The notes under the pieces were generated by a model. That model saw only the letters and a list, made by a program, of their open reading frames with translations, did not search any database and was not told the origin of the DNA. A stretch of DNA of 64,000 nt, taken from positions 3,906,001 through 3,970,000 of the forward strand of contig NZ_CP012268.1 in assembly GCF_001277195.1 (NCBI RefSeq). The letters are read 5' to 3'. This document shows, piece by piece, positions 17,424 through 27,400 of this stretch. Each line of letters opens with the position of its first letter. The first letter of the stretch is position 1. The translations under genes were made by a program, and so were the position numbers. Source of the DNA: Cronobacter muytjensii ATCC 51329 (GTDB lineage: Bacteria > Pseudomonadota > Gammaproteobacteria > Enterobacterales > Enterobacteriaceae).

Positions 17424-19348
17424 GCCTGCCCTTCTCCGTCGGGGTTAAATGTTTTTGCCACTTCGTTCTGAATGTCTGCGGGCGTCGGCGCGACGTTTGG
17501 CGCTTTGTCCGGATCCTTGAGGTTGAGATCAAGCGTGCCGCCGGTATTGATTTGTCCTGTGCCGCTGGCGTTGATCGCGAATTTCGAGCAGTAAAGATTG
17601 ACCTCGCCGTTCGCACCCAGCTCCAGTACCGTATCGCCCGTGACCAGACGGATGCCGGTCGCGGAAGAAACGGTCACCGTGCCCTGGCCTTTGATGTCGT
17701 ACTGCCCACCCACCAGTTCGTTGCGCGTCATCTGGATGGCGTGTTCGTGTTTGCCTTCCACCTTGCCGGTGTAATCCTGCTTAATGGCAAGTATTTGCGA
17801 GCCACCGACACTGTGGGTCTCATCTTTTTTCACTTTCGTATCAAGATTGCGCTCGGCCTGGATCCACACCTGCTCCTCACCCGCTTTATCCTCAAAGCGC
17901 AGGGCGTTGGCGTTGTCCGGCGAGCCGTCCTTCGAGCGGCTTAAAAAGCCCATCTGCGTTGCCGCCGCCGGCAATGCCCACGGCGGCATGCTCGCTTCGT
18001 TGTACACGCGACCGGTTATCAGCGGGCGGTCCGGGTCGCCGTTGATGAAGTCCACCACCACCTCGTCGCCCACGCGCGGTATCTGCACCCCGCCGAAGCC
18101 CTGGCCCGCCCACGCGCTCGACACGCGCACCCAGCTTGAGCTGGTGTCGTCGCCCTTCGACAGACGGTCCCAGTGGAACTTCACCTTCACCCGGCCGTAT
18201 TTGTCCGTCCAGATGCTCTCGCCCTGCGGGCCCACCACTTTAGCCGTCTGCGGGCCGTACGTGCGCGGCCACGGCGTCTTCTGCGCCGGGCGGTACGGCA
18301 CGTCCGCCGGTATCACCTCAAAGCGCGTCTCGTGGATGGTGTTGCTGTCCGCCCCGCTCGCGTAGCGGTTCTCCTCGAAGTGGTAGTGCGCAACCGTGGT
18401 CAGGTACTCCCCGTTGTCGCCGAAGAACGGCGCGTTGCGCAGCACAAAGGTGTGCCCCGGCGCGATACCCAGCGCCGTCGCCGTGCCCTGCGTCTGGCGG
18501 TGCTCCACCTGCCACCGCTCCTGGCGGATGCGGGCGTAAAACTCCCCGTGGCCGTGCTCCACAAAGCGCCCCGGCCAGTCGTAGACGTCGATGCTCCCCG
18601 GCTGCGGCGATTTCGGGTTCTGCCGCGCCTGGAACAGCCACGCGTTCGGCTTGCGGAAGTCGTAGTCGTCCAGGCTGTAGATGCCCGGCGTCACGCTGTC
18701 CTCCAGCGCCCACTGGCTGATACCCTCTTCGTCCGTGGTGCCGCCCGACGGCGTCACGTGGTACGGAATGGTCTCGTAACCCGGGAACGGTTCGTACTGG
18801 CCGGGGGCGTCGGTGAGAATCAGCGTGTGGCGGTCCTGCTCGTGGCGGAAGTGGTAGGTGATGCCCTCCAGTTCCAGCAGGCGGCTCATAAAGTCCAGGC
18901 TGCTCTCCTGGTACTGCACGCAGTACTCCCACACCCGGTAGCTCCCCGACAGCCGCTCCTCGACGTTCACCCGGCTCTCGCCCAGCAGCGTTTTGACTAT
19001 CTGCGGCACCGTCTGGCCCTGGAAGATACGCAGGTTGCGGTCGCGCTGCATCGGCCACAGGTCCGGCTCCACCGTCAGCTCATACGCCGCGTACCGCGTG
19101 CCCGACATCTCCACCGCGCTCACCGCCACGCGGGTCACCTTGCCGTTGAGGTAGCGCGGCGTCATCAGCGCCTGCGTCGGGATGGTCACCGTCACCGGCT
19201 GGCCCAGCAGCGCGCTGCGCTCGGCGCGTGCATCCGTGCCGAGCAGCGTCAGGGTGAATAAAAACGGCTCCGACAGCGACTCGCGCCCGGAGAGTTTCCA
19301 GAAAAGCAGCCCCTCGACCGGGAGCTGAACGGTGATTCGGTTGAGCAT
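17420..19348 (-). CDS. vgrG: T6SS spike protein VgrG1 (TssI)
   Basis: A 642-residue VgrG. The gp27-like base (about residues 1-390) and gp5 OB-fold with the NGDPDRPLITGRVYN signature (about 430-460) are followed by the needle repeat region and a short tail (about 590-642) ending in a proline- and acid-rich segment. It forms the trimeric tip on the Hcp tube and should carry PAAR-Rhs1. The start at 19348 (MLNRITVQL) is the one shared by all three vgrG genes; an ATG at 19357 adds three residues. Bases 17863-19348 are nearly identical to vgrG2, so only the last 440 bp are its own, apt for specific docking of EagR-Rhs1. Confidence 0.95.
   Translation of the reverse strand: MLNRITVQLPVEGLLFWKLSGRESLSEPFLFTLTLLGTDARAERSALLGQPVTVTIPTQALMTPRYLNGKVTRVAVSAVEMSGTRYAAYELTVEPDLWPMQRDRNLRIFQGQTVPQIVKTLLGESRVNVEERLSGSYRVWEYCVQYQESSLDFMSRLLELEGITYHFRHEQDRHTLILTDAPGQYEPFPGYETIPYHVTPSGGTTDEEGISQWALEDSVTPGIYSLDDYDFRKPNAWLFQARQNPKSPQPGSIDVYDWPGRFVEHGHGEFYARIRQERWQVEHRQTQGTATALGIAPGHTFVLRNAPFFGDNGEYLTTVAHYHFEENRYASGADSNTIHETRFEVIPADVPYRPAQKTPWPRTYGPQTAKVVGPQGESIWTDKYGRVKVKFHWDRLSKGDDTSSSWVRVSSAWAGQGFGGVQIPRVGDEVVVDFINGDPDRPLITGRVYNEASMPPWALPAAATQMGFLSRSKDGSPDNANALRFEDKAGEEQVWIQAERNLDTKVKKDETHSVGGSQILAIKQDYTGKVEGKHEHAIQMTRNELVGGQYDIKGQGTVTVSSATGIRLVTGDTVLELGANGEVNLYCSKFAINASGTGQINTGGTLDLNLKDPDKAPNVAPTPADIQNEVAKTFNPDGEGQA
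17863..19348 (-). repeat. vgrG shared 5' repeat, copy 1
   Basis: About 1.49 kb nearly identical to 32545-34030 and, for the first 1.37 kb, to 41128-42499. Identity begins exactly at the ATG and ends near the start of the needle/tail region, where each gene becomes unique. Confidence 0.9.
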
Positions 19349-20081
19349 AACTTCCATCCCTATGTGTCTGTGCGGTGCAAACCAGAGCCGGAGTCCAGCA
19401 GGCTATGCTCTACATCAATCACAGCACAGCAGCAAATGACGCACTATTTTCAGGGCTCTGACAGCGCAGGAGACACTCTGCCAGAAACACTTTGCAGTTT
19501 TAGTTAATTCACGTCGCAGGTTGCATGAAATTTCATAATACGGCTACGGCTACCGCCGACGCAGGTACGCTCGTGTCGTACACGTCGCCTGCGGCCAGTC
19601 GTATCAGGAAATGTCAGATAACGAAGCGGCTATTAGGGGTTATAGAAACCGACGCGCGCTCGCTGTGTAAATATACCAATAAGTCGCCCGGCAAAAAACC
19701 GCCATTGTTTTTCATATGCAGACTATTCCTATTCCAATATTTGGTCGAGTTGAAAGCTGGGATAAAATCGGAATAAAGGCGGGAGGTTTTTATAGAACGT
19801 GTCATTAATAACGCGCTGAAATATTCATAAAGGAAAGAGGTTTAGCTTTGCAATACCGCACAGCGAAAGGGTTCTTTATAAGAAAGAATAATATTTCACT
19901 TAAGGGAACCCCTAATTATGGTGGGTCGGGAAAATACCGGCTTATTTTACCGCTCATTGTATGGCGAGGCGCGTTTTGGAGCGGTGAGACGGATACGTCT
20001 GCGGCGTGTGGCGATGGGTGTTGAGGGGTTTTATGCGCACGCATTACGCCGAATCGATACCGCTGGCACGCGCGCCCGCCG
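19349..20081. other. Intergenic region upstream of vgrG1
   Basis: About 730 bp with no supported gene. Short open frames on both strands have no recognisable product or good ribosome binding site. It should hold the promoter of the vgrG1-eagR-rhs1 operon; I looked for a sigma-54 GG-N10-GC pair in the first 100 bp and found none correctly spaced. Confidence 0.5.
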
Positions 20082-20591
20082 TTACGCCCCCCGGCTAATA
20101 ATGACATCGCTCAGGCAATAAGGCACTTTGACGGTGAAGCTGAACGTCACGGCCTCGCCAGACGCACCGGCAGGCGTGGTGTAGCTGGTCACTTCGTTTT
20201 CCGAGTGGCCGCGTGGGGTGTCTGTAATTGTGAGCGTCGGGTAGTGCTTTTTGATTTCACTAAGCGTCAGGCACGGGCCCTGCCAGTGCGATATCCATAG
20301 CAGCGTTTTCTCCTGCGGATCTCTACTGAGCCTTAATTCAATATCCGTAGCCCTTCCCGCCGCCGCAAACGCGACATCGTCAGCGCCGTAAAAATTGATG
20401 TACTCGTTCTGCGAGATGAGATGAAATTTTAAAGGCGCGCGGTTAAGCGTCGCGACATTGATATCCGCTAAGGATGAGCGCATCACGGTAATAAAATCCC
20501 ACAGCGAAGCCGGGCGCATATCAGCCACGGCACTGGCAGAGTTCAACGCCACCAGGAAGGCGACGGCAACGGTAGTTTTATTTATTCCCAT
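20082..20591 (-). CDS. Exported hypothetical protein, possible periplasmic immunity factor
   Basis: A 169-residue protein starting MGINKTTVAVAFLVALNSASAV, a good Sec signal peptide with cleavage near ADM, so it is probably periplasmic. I do not recognise the mature part; it has two cysteines (GPCLTL, VPYCLSD) that could pair. In-frame ATGs at 20621 and further up are possible starts, but would bury the signal peptide. It ends a row of immunity-like genes on the minus strand, and an exported member there would fit protection against a periplasm-acting T6SS effector. That role is inference. Confidence 0.55.
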   Translation of the reverse strand: MGINKTTVAVAFLVALNSASAVADMRPASLWDFITVMRSSLADINVATLNRAPLKFHLISQNEYINFYGADDVAFAAAGRATDIELRLSRDPQEKTLLWISHWQGPCLTLSEIKKHYPTLTITDTPRGHSENEVTSYTTPAGASGEAVTFSFTVKVPYCLSDVIISRGA

Positions 20592-20617
20592 GTTTACTCT
20601 GTATGTATTAAGGTGGC

Positions 20618-20800
20618 TCATCGCTGAAGAGCCTGAAAGCGCGTCGTCATCCGGCACTCAAACCATGCCGTAAATCTGCATATAGCGCTGAAAACGTTTC
20701 CTGAATCAATTTGCTTAAAATGGTTATCTGAGAAGCATACCACTGTTGTATCTTTACGCTCGGACGTGAGTGATACAAATGGCTTTAAAATCTCTGGCAT
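20618..20800 (-). CDS. Possible small protein, 60 residues
   Basis: An open frame starting 17 bases after the DUF4265 gene with AAGG eight bases before the ATG at 20800. The product (MPEILKPFVSLTSERK at its start) has three cysteines and no recognisable family. It might be a small real gene or the remnant of a larger one. Support is only spacing, strand and a plausible ribosome binding site. Confidence 0.25.
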   Translation of the reverse strand: MPEILKPFVSLTSERKDTTVVCFSDNHFKQIDSGNVFSAICRFTAWFECRMTTRFQALQR

Positions 20801-20817
20801 ACCCGTCGCCTTGTCCG

Positions 20818-21342
20818 TCAGGGCGTTGTACAGGCGATGTTAAACACACTCTCGCATTCGCTCACTCTTATTGGATCTATATCGCCATGCTGAAGGCAGG
20901 CGTCCTCGTAATCAAGAATTCCGTCGTCATATTTACTTTTCAAAAATGCATCAATACGTAAAAAAGGAATATCACTGGGTATATCGAGGCTAAATAATGC
21001 GGCGGATGCTGAAGTGCCAATATGTCCGCCCAGGCTCTGTAACGCAGAAATCACGATCTCTTTCTGCTGCGCCTCATTAATATAAATACGCAGTGTAGAA
21101 TGCCCTTTTCGCTTTGCTATTCCACTAACCACATACTCATCATTGCTTTTTTGAAAAGTAATCACATCGCCTTTACTGACGCCATAGATATAGAGGGGTA
21201 TGTTATCAAGTTCATACTCGCCATTACTATTTCTTTGCAACCAAACCGATTCATAAGATACCGGCGGATAGCCGTCCTCATCCTGAATAAGACGAAACGT
21301 GACTTTTATGAATTCACTTTTGCTTGTCAAATACGCCTCCAT
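20818..21342 (-). CDS. DUF4265 domain protein, immunity-like
   Basis: A 174-residue cytoplasmic protein with the DUF4265 pattern: IKVTFRLIQDEDGYPPVSYESVWLQ, then YELDNIPLYIYGVSKGDVI and GHSTLRIYI. DUF4265 proteins are often found beside polymorphic toxin genes and are suspected immunity proteins, though I know of no direct proof. The start at 21342 (MEAYLTSKSE) is favoured by a GGAAA upstream and by the domain beginning just after it; an ATG at 21375 is the alternative. It is AT-rich and lies within the immunity-like row downstream of rhs2, with no adjacent toxin. Confidence 0.7.
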   Translation of the reverse strand: MEAYLTSKSEFIKVTFRLIQDEDGYPPVSYESVWLQRNSNGEYELDNIPLYIYGVSKGDVITFQKSNDEYVVSGIAKRKGHSTLRIYINEAQQKEIVISALQSLGGHIGTSASAALFSLDIPSDIPFLRIDAFLKSKYDDGILDYEDACLQHGDIDPIRVSECESVFNIACTTP

Positions 21343-21420
21343 AGACACGTTTCCAGGTGTTCCAAACATCAACATCGTGGAGACAAATCGAACGTCGTTA
21401 ATGATTTTATAACCTGAAAA

Positions 21421-22488
21421 TTAGATCCTGTACATCTTCTTCGCTTCGTCATCAAAAAAGCAGGTTATATCTTTAATTCTATCAAAAGAAATACTTTTCT
21501 CATCCATTATCCATTTAATGAATGTAGCTCGTTTGAAGAGTTGATTGATAAGTAGCTGTTTTTGCTCTGCCTGCGAGAATGAATTTAACAGGTTATATAT
21601 TTCCTTAAAATCCATACGTAGAATATAAACCACGAAGTTTTGCAAAAGGAAGTTCAGGCACGTCTCCTCGTGAGTATTTTTTCCTTGTAGAAAGGTGGTA
21701 ATAGTACGCACTATACGTTCTCTGTCGTCAGAGTAAACCTTTGTAAAAAAAAGCGCGTCATTGATTAATTTCATGTCAACCCGCAGTGCTGGGGCGGGTA
21801 TTTTCAAGTTAGAGCTCCCCATTTCAATTATATCTACCAGAGAAAGATGGAGTATCTTAGCCGCTTCAATCTCCTTGGCTTCAATTACTATCTGCGAAGA
21901 TAGTTGGTCATAGTGCTCTATAAAATAATCGTAATACGCTGATGCATAATCTCTTAACAATATGCCTGAGGGGATATGAACGATCTTACCTGAATTGTCT
22001 AACGTGAACGCATTTAAAGTTTCTTCATTCACAGGGTGTGTGAACATGAAAAGTCGGAATAAAAAGTTATTATTATTTATCTCTGGAGCCGAATTTCTTT
22101 CATCTCTTCTGCTATTTGATAACTGAAAAAAACAATATAACTTCATAAATGCATTTATAGAATTGTGTTTTGTTAATTTCGGCACCGTTGTAATCGAGTT
22201 AATCGCAAAAATGATATGATGGAAAACTTGTTCATCATAGACGCTCAAAAGAGGGAATTTATTTTTTAAAAGTATTATCGAGTCAGGGTTAGATTTATAA
22301 TGGGGATCTTCAGGTTGAAGATTCAAATCCCACTCGCAAAAAGTTTCATCTTCACTTTTACTAAAAAAGAGTTGGACTGTTCCATCATTGCAATAAAAAT
22401 AATCAAATTTAGTGGAAAGGTTATTCCCCCCCTGTAGCAAACCATCAACTATCGGTAAATAAAAAGCGAAATCCATTTCGTTCTTCAT
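21421..22488 (-). CDS. Hypothetical 355-residue protein, immunity-like by context
   Basis: I do not recognise this protein. It is AT-rich, predicted cytoplasmic, mainly helical in its second half (AKEIEAAKILHLSLVDIIEM, LLNSFSQAEQKQLLINQLF), with a beta-rich first hundred residues (FDYFYCNDGTVQLFFSK). The ATG at 22488 is preceded by AAGGA at a good distance. No signal peptide or membrane helix is seen. Its size resembles the unknown gene at 4284-5234, which occupies the same kind of position after the other Rhs gene, but I see no obvious sequence match between them. Confidence 0.55.
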   Translation of the reverse strand: MKNEMDFAFYLPIVDGLLQGGNNLSTKFDYFYCNDGTVQLFFSKSEDETFCEWDLNLQPEDPHYKSNPDSIILLKNKFPLLSVYDEQVFHHIIFAINSITTVPKLTKHNSINAFMKLYCFFQLSNSRRDERNSAPEINNNNFLFRLFMFTHPVNEETLNAFTLDNSGKIVHIPSGILLRDYASAYYDYFIEHYDQLSSQIVIEAKEIEAAKILHLSLVDIIEMGSSNLKIPAPALRVDMKLINDALFFTKVYSDDRERIVRTITTFLQGKNTHEETCLNFLLQNFVVYILRMDFKEIYNLLNSFSQAEQKQLLINQLFKRATFIKWIMDEKSISFDRIKDITCFFDDEAKKMYRI

Positions 22489-22588
22489 AAACTATCCTTC
22501 ATGAGAGCTAAATTTAAATATGAACTGGATATAGAGTTATATGATCCATTTTATAATAATATTTTCATTAACAGCCGTAATAATTTTA

Positions 22589-22903
22589 CTAGTCGCTATA
22601 TGCATATATGTTATGCCTGTGTTTCTTCGCACTATTTATAAAATCAATAAAGTTAATGATTTGTTCATGAGCTAAATCATCATCGACATTAACATCTTTT
22701 AATTCTATCAACAATGTATCCAGTTGATTAAAAAGAATAATACAATCATGATAATAATCTTTGAATCTGGAAAGTATTTTATATGATTCGTTAGCCTTGA
22801 GTGAGGAAAATATTTCTTTATGAATCTTTTCATCCATGCAATAACAAGGCGTGTCTTTACTAATCAAACTCTGGTGCTCGCTTGCAAAGAAATCCAGAGA
22901 CAT
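22589..22903 (-). CDS. Hypothetical 104-residue protein, immunity-like by context
   Basis: A small acidic, helical protein of no recognised family, with a repeated leucine/isoleucine pattern (IILFNQLDTLLIELKD) and a C-terminal NFIDFINSAKKHRH helix. The ATG at 22903 has GAGG seven bases upstream. It is AT-rich and on the same strand as its neighbours. Its size and helical character would suit a toxin-binding antidote, but no toxin adjoins it. Confidence 0.5.
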   Translation of the reverse strand: MSLDFFASEHQSLISKDTPCYCMDEKIHKEIFSSLKANESYKILSRFKDYYHDCIILFNQLDTLLIELKDVNVDDDLAHEQIINFIDFINSAKKHRHNIYAYSD

Positions 22904-23018
22904 ATAGAACCTCTATTTTCATACTGACTATACGAAGAAAGTCATCCCGCTTATTCAAACGAGGAAGAAGCCGAAATAAATATCAACGTTCAAACAATAA
23001 CTTTAAAAATTGCTGGAG

Positions 23019-23444
23019 TTATGTTGACACCCAATTTATACAATGCTCTAAAGAACTTACAGGGCAACTTAGAAAAGTGATGCTACCTATAAATGCAAGA
23101 CGATATCGAAAGGTCTTGTTCCTGCCGTAAAACAGAGAGTAACTGCTTTCACACTGTTTCATTAAATCACAGAATCTTTTTGGTTGAATATAGTAACCAT
23201 TACTGGTTTCAAGCATCTCATGCATATCAGTTATCTTTAGCATGCATGTATTTAAAATAGTATTTGTTGATATGTTCGCGGATTGAACCGTATCAGTTTT
23301 TATTGTAATAATCAGTTTCTCATCATTATAAGTTGCTAGATTAACAATTAAATTTTGCTGTTGGAAAGACCAAGAGTTTAAAGTAGATTCGGAGCAAAGC
23401 GATAGAAGAGAAATAATAGCATTCGAATAATTTCGTGAAATCAT
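23019..23444 (-). CDS. Hypothetical 141-residue protein, immunity-like by context
   Basis: I do not recognise the family. The protein is neutral, cysteine-bearing (five Cys) and predicted cytoplasmic, with a central TNTILNTCMLKITDMHEML segment and an aromatic SSYSLFYGRNKTFRYRLAF segment. AGGATG lies close to the ATG at 23444. It lies between the DUF2750 gene and the 104-residue gene in the AT-rich row; an immunity role is inferred only from position. Confidence 0.45.
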   Translation of the reverse strand: MISRNYSNAIISLLSLCSESTLNSWSFQQQNLIVNLATYNDEKLIITIKTDTVQSANISTNTILNTCMLKITDMHEMLETSNGYYIQPKRFCDLMKQCESSYSLFYGRNKTFRYRLAFIGSITFLSCPVSSLEHCINWVST

Positions 23445-23531
23445 CCTGACATCCTGTTAATTAACAGATTATTAAGCCTACGCATTTTTACTGCTCTCGC
23501 ATCCAGATTATTGGACTACTTCCCTTTCTAA

Positions 23532-23924
23532 TTATTTATATTTCTCGCACTCTTTCAATAAATCGGTTAATACATTCATGGCTGATAGCACAGGGACGCA
23601 GGTTTCATTGGGTGCCATAAAAACCGCTATATCAATCTCATCATCAATTAATTGGGGAAGCAGCTCATCAAGAAGTTCGTTCAGGTGAACCTTCTTTACT
23701 GAAAGGTTTTTCCATTCATTTATTGCACATTCCTGAGCGTACTCTTTCGCTGGCCAAAGAGGCAGTGATGTTTGTGCTTTGTTATCTTCTGTGGTTGCAT
23801 AACCTGATTCATCGCCTAAAGACCATGCACACTCCCAGTCAACCACTTTTTTTACGAAATATACATATCGTTCCTTGGCATTTTTATTTAATAAAGCTTT
23901 AATTTCTTGTTCTAAAAGTTTCAT
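23532..23924 (-). CDS. DUF2750 domain protein, immunity-like
   Basis: A 130-residue protein fitting DUF2750 along its length: RYVYFVKKVVDWECAWSLGDESGYA, SLPLWPAKEYAQECAINEW and a C-terminal DEIDIAVFMAP strand before the last helix. DUF2750 proteins have no established biochemical role but recur in toxin-immunity neighbourhoods. Cytoplasmic, no signal peptide. It is the second gene after rhs2 and could be an antidote to an earlier tip of that Rhs. AT-rich compared with rhs2. Confidence 0.8.
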   Translation of the reverse strand: MKLLEQEIKALLNKNAKERYVYFVKKVVDWECAWSLGDESGYATTEDNKAQTSLPLWPAKEYAQECAINEWKNLSVKKVHLNELLDELLPQLIDDEIDIAVFMAPNETCVPVLSAMNVLTDLLKECEKYK

Positions 23925-24090
23925 GTTTCGGGCAATCCACGCCAGTTGAATTTAGCTGTTAAAAATCATTATTAATGCATATGTTTATTTTAAAAATAAT
24001 GAAAGTAAAAATAATTAACAATACATTGCACCTCTTTTAAATAAACACGTAATAACCTCTACCGAAAAAGCACAAGTTTAACAAGACTAT

Positions 24091-24489
24091 TTATATTTTT
24101 GTAACAGAAGAAATCATCATGGTGATTTCACTTTCTACCCCTGAAAAAAAATCATCAAAAACATTATTTATATTGCCCGATTCATCTATCAAAATTCTAT
24201 CCCACTTTTTATGATAAGCGCCATCACCATAGGTTAAATCAGCAGATATACAAATGGAGTGTGAATTGTCTTTAATACACATTATTTCGTATACAATTTC
24301 ATCCGGTTTATCATCCACAACCAAGTCAGATTTCAATAATAAGCTAAGATACAAAGTGCGATTATCTGATTTTGATCTACACCCTATATCTATTAAACAC
24401 ACTTCATCATAAGAGCTAAAAACGAAGTCATAAAAAGACAACTTTTGAAGAATTACATTAATTACGGATTGATAGAGTTCTTTTCTCAT
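24091..24489 (-). CDS. Putative immunity protein of Rhs2
   Basis: A 132-residue acidic cytoplasmic protein of no family I recognise; it has VCLIDIGCRSKSDNRTLYLS and an ADLTYGDGAYHKKWDRIL segment. The ATG at 24489 overlaps the rhs2 stop codon (ATGA) and has AGGAA nine bases upstream; a second ATG at 24498 would put the ribosome site too close. Direct coupling to rhs2 makes it the likely antidote of the Rhs2 tip. Confidence 0.7.
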   Translation of the reverse strand: MRKELYQSVINVILQKLSFYDFVFSSYDEVCLIDIGCRSKSDNRTLYLSLLLKSDLVVDDKPDEIVYEIMCIKDNSHSICISADLTYGDGAYHKKWDRILIDESGNINNVFDDFFSGVESEITMMISSVTKI

Positions 24490-27400
24490 AAAATACATTT
24501 CCTGACTTTATTAGTGTTTTCATGAATGGGTCCACTACCGCCATCGACTATTCCGGGGCGGCTGTTCGCCCAATCATTTAGTTTATTCAAATCAGCATCA
24601 CCTTTAGGCCTAACGGATGCATGATCGATATCATCTTGTATCACATCGAAACCGGCTTCATTTAATTTAGCCACATCAAGAGGTATCGATTTACCAGAGG
24701 GTTTTTCTATTGTTGTGCTCAACCCAGGTTTTTTTAACGGGTTCGTATCTTTTCCTGGTCTGGGAGTCATGTTAGCTGGCGTATTACTACCTTGCCTGTA
24801 AACCACGCCTTCTGTCAAAGGTACATGTCTAAAGGCCAACCCCAGCGGATCCACCCACACCAGCGGGTTCGGCGCATACTGGTAAAGATTTATCCCGCCC
24901 GCGAGCCCTATCGGGTCCTGGCTGATAAAGCGCCCCGCGTCAGGATCATAGTAGCGGAAACGGTTATAGTGCAAACCCGTCTCGGCATCGAAATACTGCC
25001 CCTGGTAGCGTAACGGCTGATATACCGGCTCGCCGGTCCGGGTTGCGATATGCTCAACGCGTAGCGTATTGCCCCACGCGCGGTATTCGGCCCGCCAGGC
25101 GATTTCACCGCCCGCGCCCGTCAGCTCGCGCGGCATGCCGGATACATCGTTGTGATACCAGTACACCTCTGCGTCGTGTTCGGTGTCGCCCCTGCGAAGG
25201 CTGATTTTCGCCAGCGGCGCGAAGCTGTCGTCTTCGTAAATCCAGAGATGGCTGTGCCCGCCGCGCGTTTCACTCAGCAGGCGGTTGCCGTCCCACACAA
25301 AGGTCGTCACGCCGAAGGCGTCCTGCTTCCAGCTGCGTCTGCCGAAGGCATCATAGCCATACGTGGTGCGCTGCTCTGCGCCGTTACGCACCGTGACGGC
25401 TTCCGCCAGCTGATGCTCCGCGTTCCAGCGGAACTGCTGCTGCGTGTGCCGCGCCGTCAGTTTGGTAGTGACGTTGCCGAAGTTGTCATACTCCCAGCGT
25501 TTGTCCTCATAAACTCGCAGGCGGTTGTCGTGCAGCGGCGCCGCAGCGGTGTCGCTCAGGAGGTTATGGGCCGGGTCGAAGGCGAAATGCTCATCGCGGG
25601 CGCGGGTCAGGCGGCCCAGCGCATCGTAGTCGTAGCGATGCTCGCCGGTGTATTTATCCACCATCTGCAACAGCTGGCCGTCGCGCCGCCAGGCGTAATC
25701 ACGCGCCACCGCGATTTTCCCGTTGCGCCCGGCGCGCTGGCTGACCAGCCGCCCCATCTCATCATGCACATACTCGCTGCTGAGGGTGCCCTGCGTGCGG
25801 CGAACTTCCCGGTGCAGCACGTCGCGCTCGCTTTCGCTGATAACCCGGCTGCCGAGGTTCACCTGAATACGGTGGCCGCTGCCGTAGTAGAAGTTTTTCA
25901 GCTCGCGGCCATCCGGCAGGGTGGTGACGGTGCGGTTGCCGAGCTCATCGTACTGATGACGTAGCTCATGGCTGACGCCGCGAATGAGGTTGCGCTCAAG
26001 CGTCAGCTGCCCGGCGGCATCCCACTCCAGCTCCACGCGCCCGCCGTGGTTGATGCCGGCAATCAGCCGCCCAAGTGAATCATACCAGTAACGCGTGCGC
26101 TGCCACTGCGCCTCGCCGCCGCGCGCCACCAGTTTTTCCACCAGCCGTCCGGCGTCGTCACGCTGGTAATGCGTGCGGATGACGCTGCCGTCTCCGTTGC
26201 CTTCTTCCTCCCGCGCCGTCGGGAAGCCGCCTGCATCGTAACGGTAGCGCGTGGTGCAGCCATCAAACCCGGTTTCGCGGATCAGATAATCGCGCGCGTC
26301 ATATTCCATCTCGTAGCGCGCGCCGTTTTCGTTAACCAGCGTGGTCAGGCGGCGCGCCAGATCGTATTCATATTTCACCTGGTGGCCCAGCGCATCGGTA
26401 CGCGCCAGCGGCAGGCCATCCGGCGCCAGTTGCCATTGCGTCATCTGCCCCTGCGCGTCCCGCCAGGCGGTAAGACGCTGCCAGCGGTCAAACTCAAACG
26501 TCTCCGTCGCGCCATCCGGGTGAACAATGCTGCGCGGCAGACCATCCTGCCGGTTGTTTATCAGCGTGCGGTTGCCCGCCGCGTCCGTCTGTTCTTTCAG
26601 CCAGCCATATTTGTCATAGCCGAAGGTGGTGGTACGCCCGGAGCAATCGGTGTGGCTGATAAGAAAATCGGCGCTGTTCCAGACGAGGCGCTGAATGCCT
26701 GATGCGGCATCGCGCACGCGCACCAGGTTCCCGCGATCGTCATGGTTATATTCGGTAATGCGGCCAAGCTCATCCATCTCGCGGATCAGGTTGCCCGCCA
26801 CGTCATAGGCGAACTCCCGCGTGCCGCCCTGCATATCGGTGACGCGCACCGGCAGGTTCCAGCGTTCGTGGTAGTCGATGCGCGTCATCTGCCCGTCCGG
26901 CCCGGTAACGGCGGTGCAGTTGCCGCGCTCATCGTAGCGGTAACGCGTGGTTCTGCCTGCCGGATCGGTGAAGTGGGTCATCTGCCCGCGCACGTTGCGA
27001 CGAAACCGGGTGTAGCCGCCAGCCGCGTCTTTGTAGCCCAGCAGCTCATGGTTATCGTCAAAATCGTAACGCGTGACGCGCCCCAGCGCGTCGGTCACCG
27101 TCGTGCTGTCGGCGCCATATTCAAACCGCCATTCACCGCCCAGGCTGTCGCGATGCGCCAGCACTTTGCCGGAAGGGTCATGTTTGTCGTAGTGGTAGAA
27201 GCACTCCATCTCACCGGCGAGACGATGCGCCACCATCATGTGGTTACGGTAGCGGAACTCACGCAGCACCTCACCCTGGCCATTCCTGACGGCGATTAAA
27301 TCGCCCTGCGGCGAGTAGTCATAGCGGCAGAGGTTTTCAGCATGGAGCGGGTCGGAAGGGTGACAGACGCTGACGCCGGTGATGCGGTCTGCCGTGTCGT

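Noticed and set aside
19349..19460. Sigma-54 promoter upstream of vgrG1
   Set aside because: A TGGCAG and a nearby TGC were seen on the minus strand, but the GG to GC spacing is 13 instead of 10 bases.
24486..24510. CaaX-like prenylation box at the Rhs2 C terminus (ends KCIL)
   Set aside because: A CaaX box needs Cys four from the end; here Cys is third from the end, so it does not fit.
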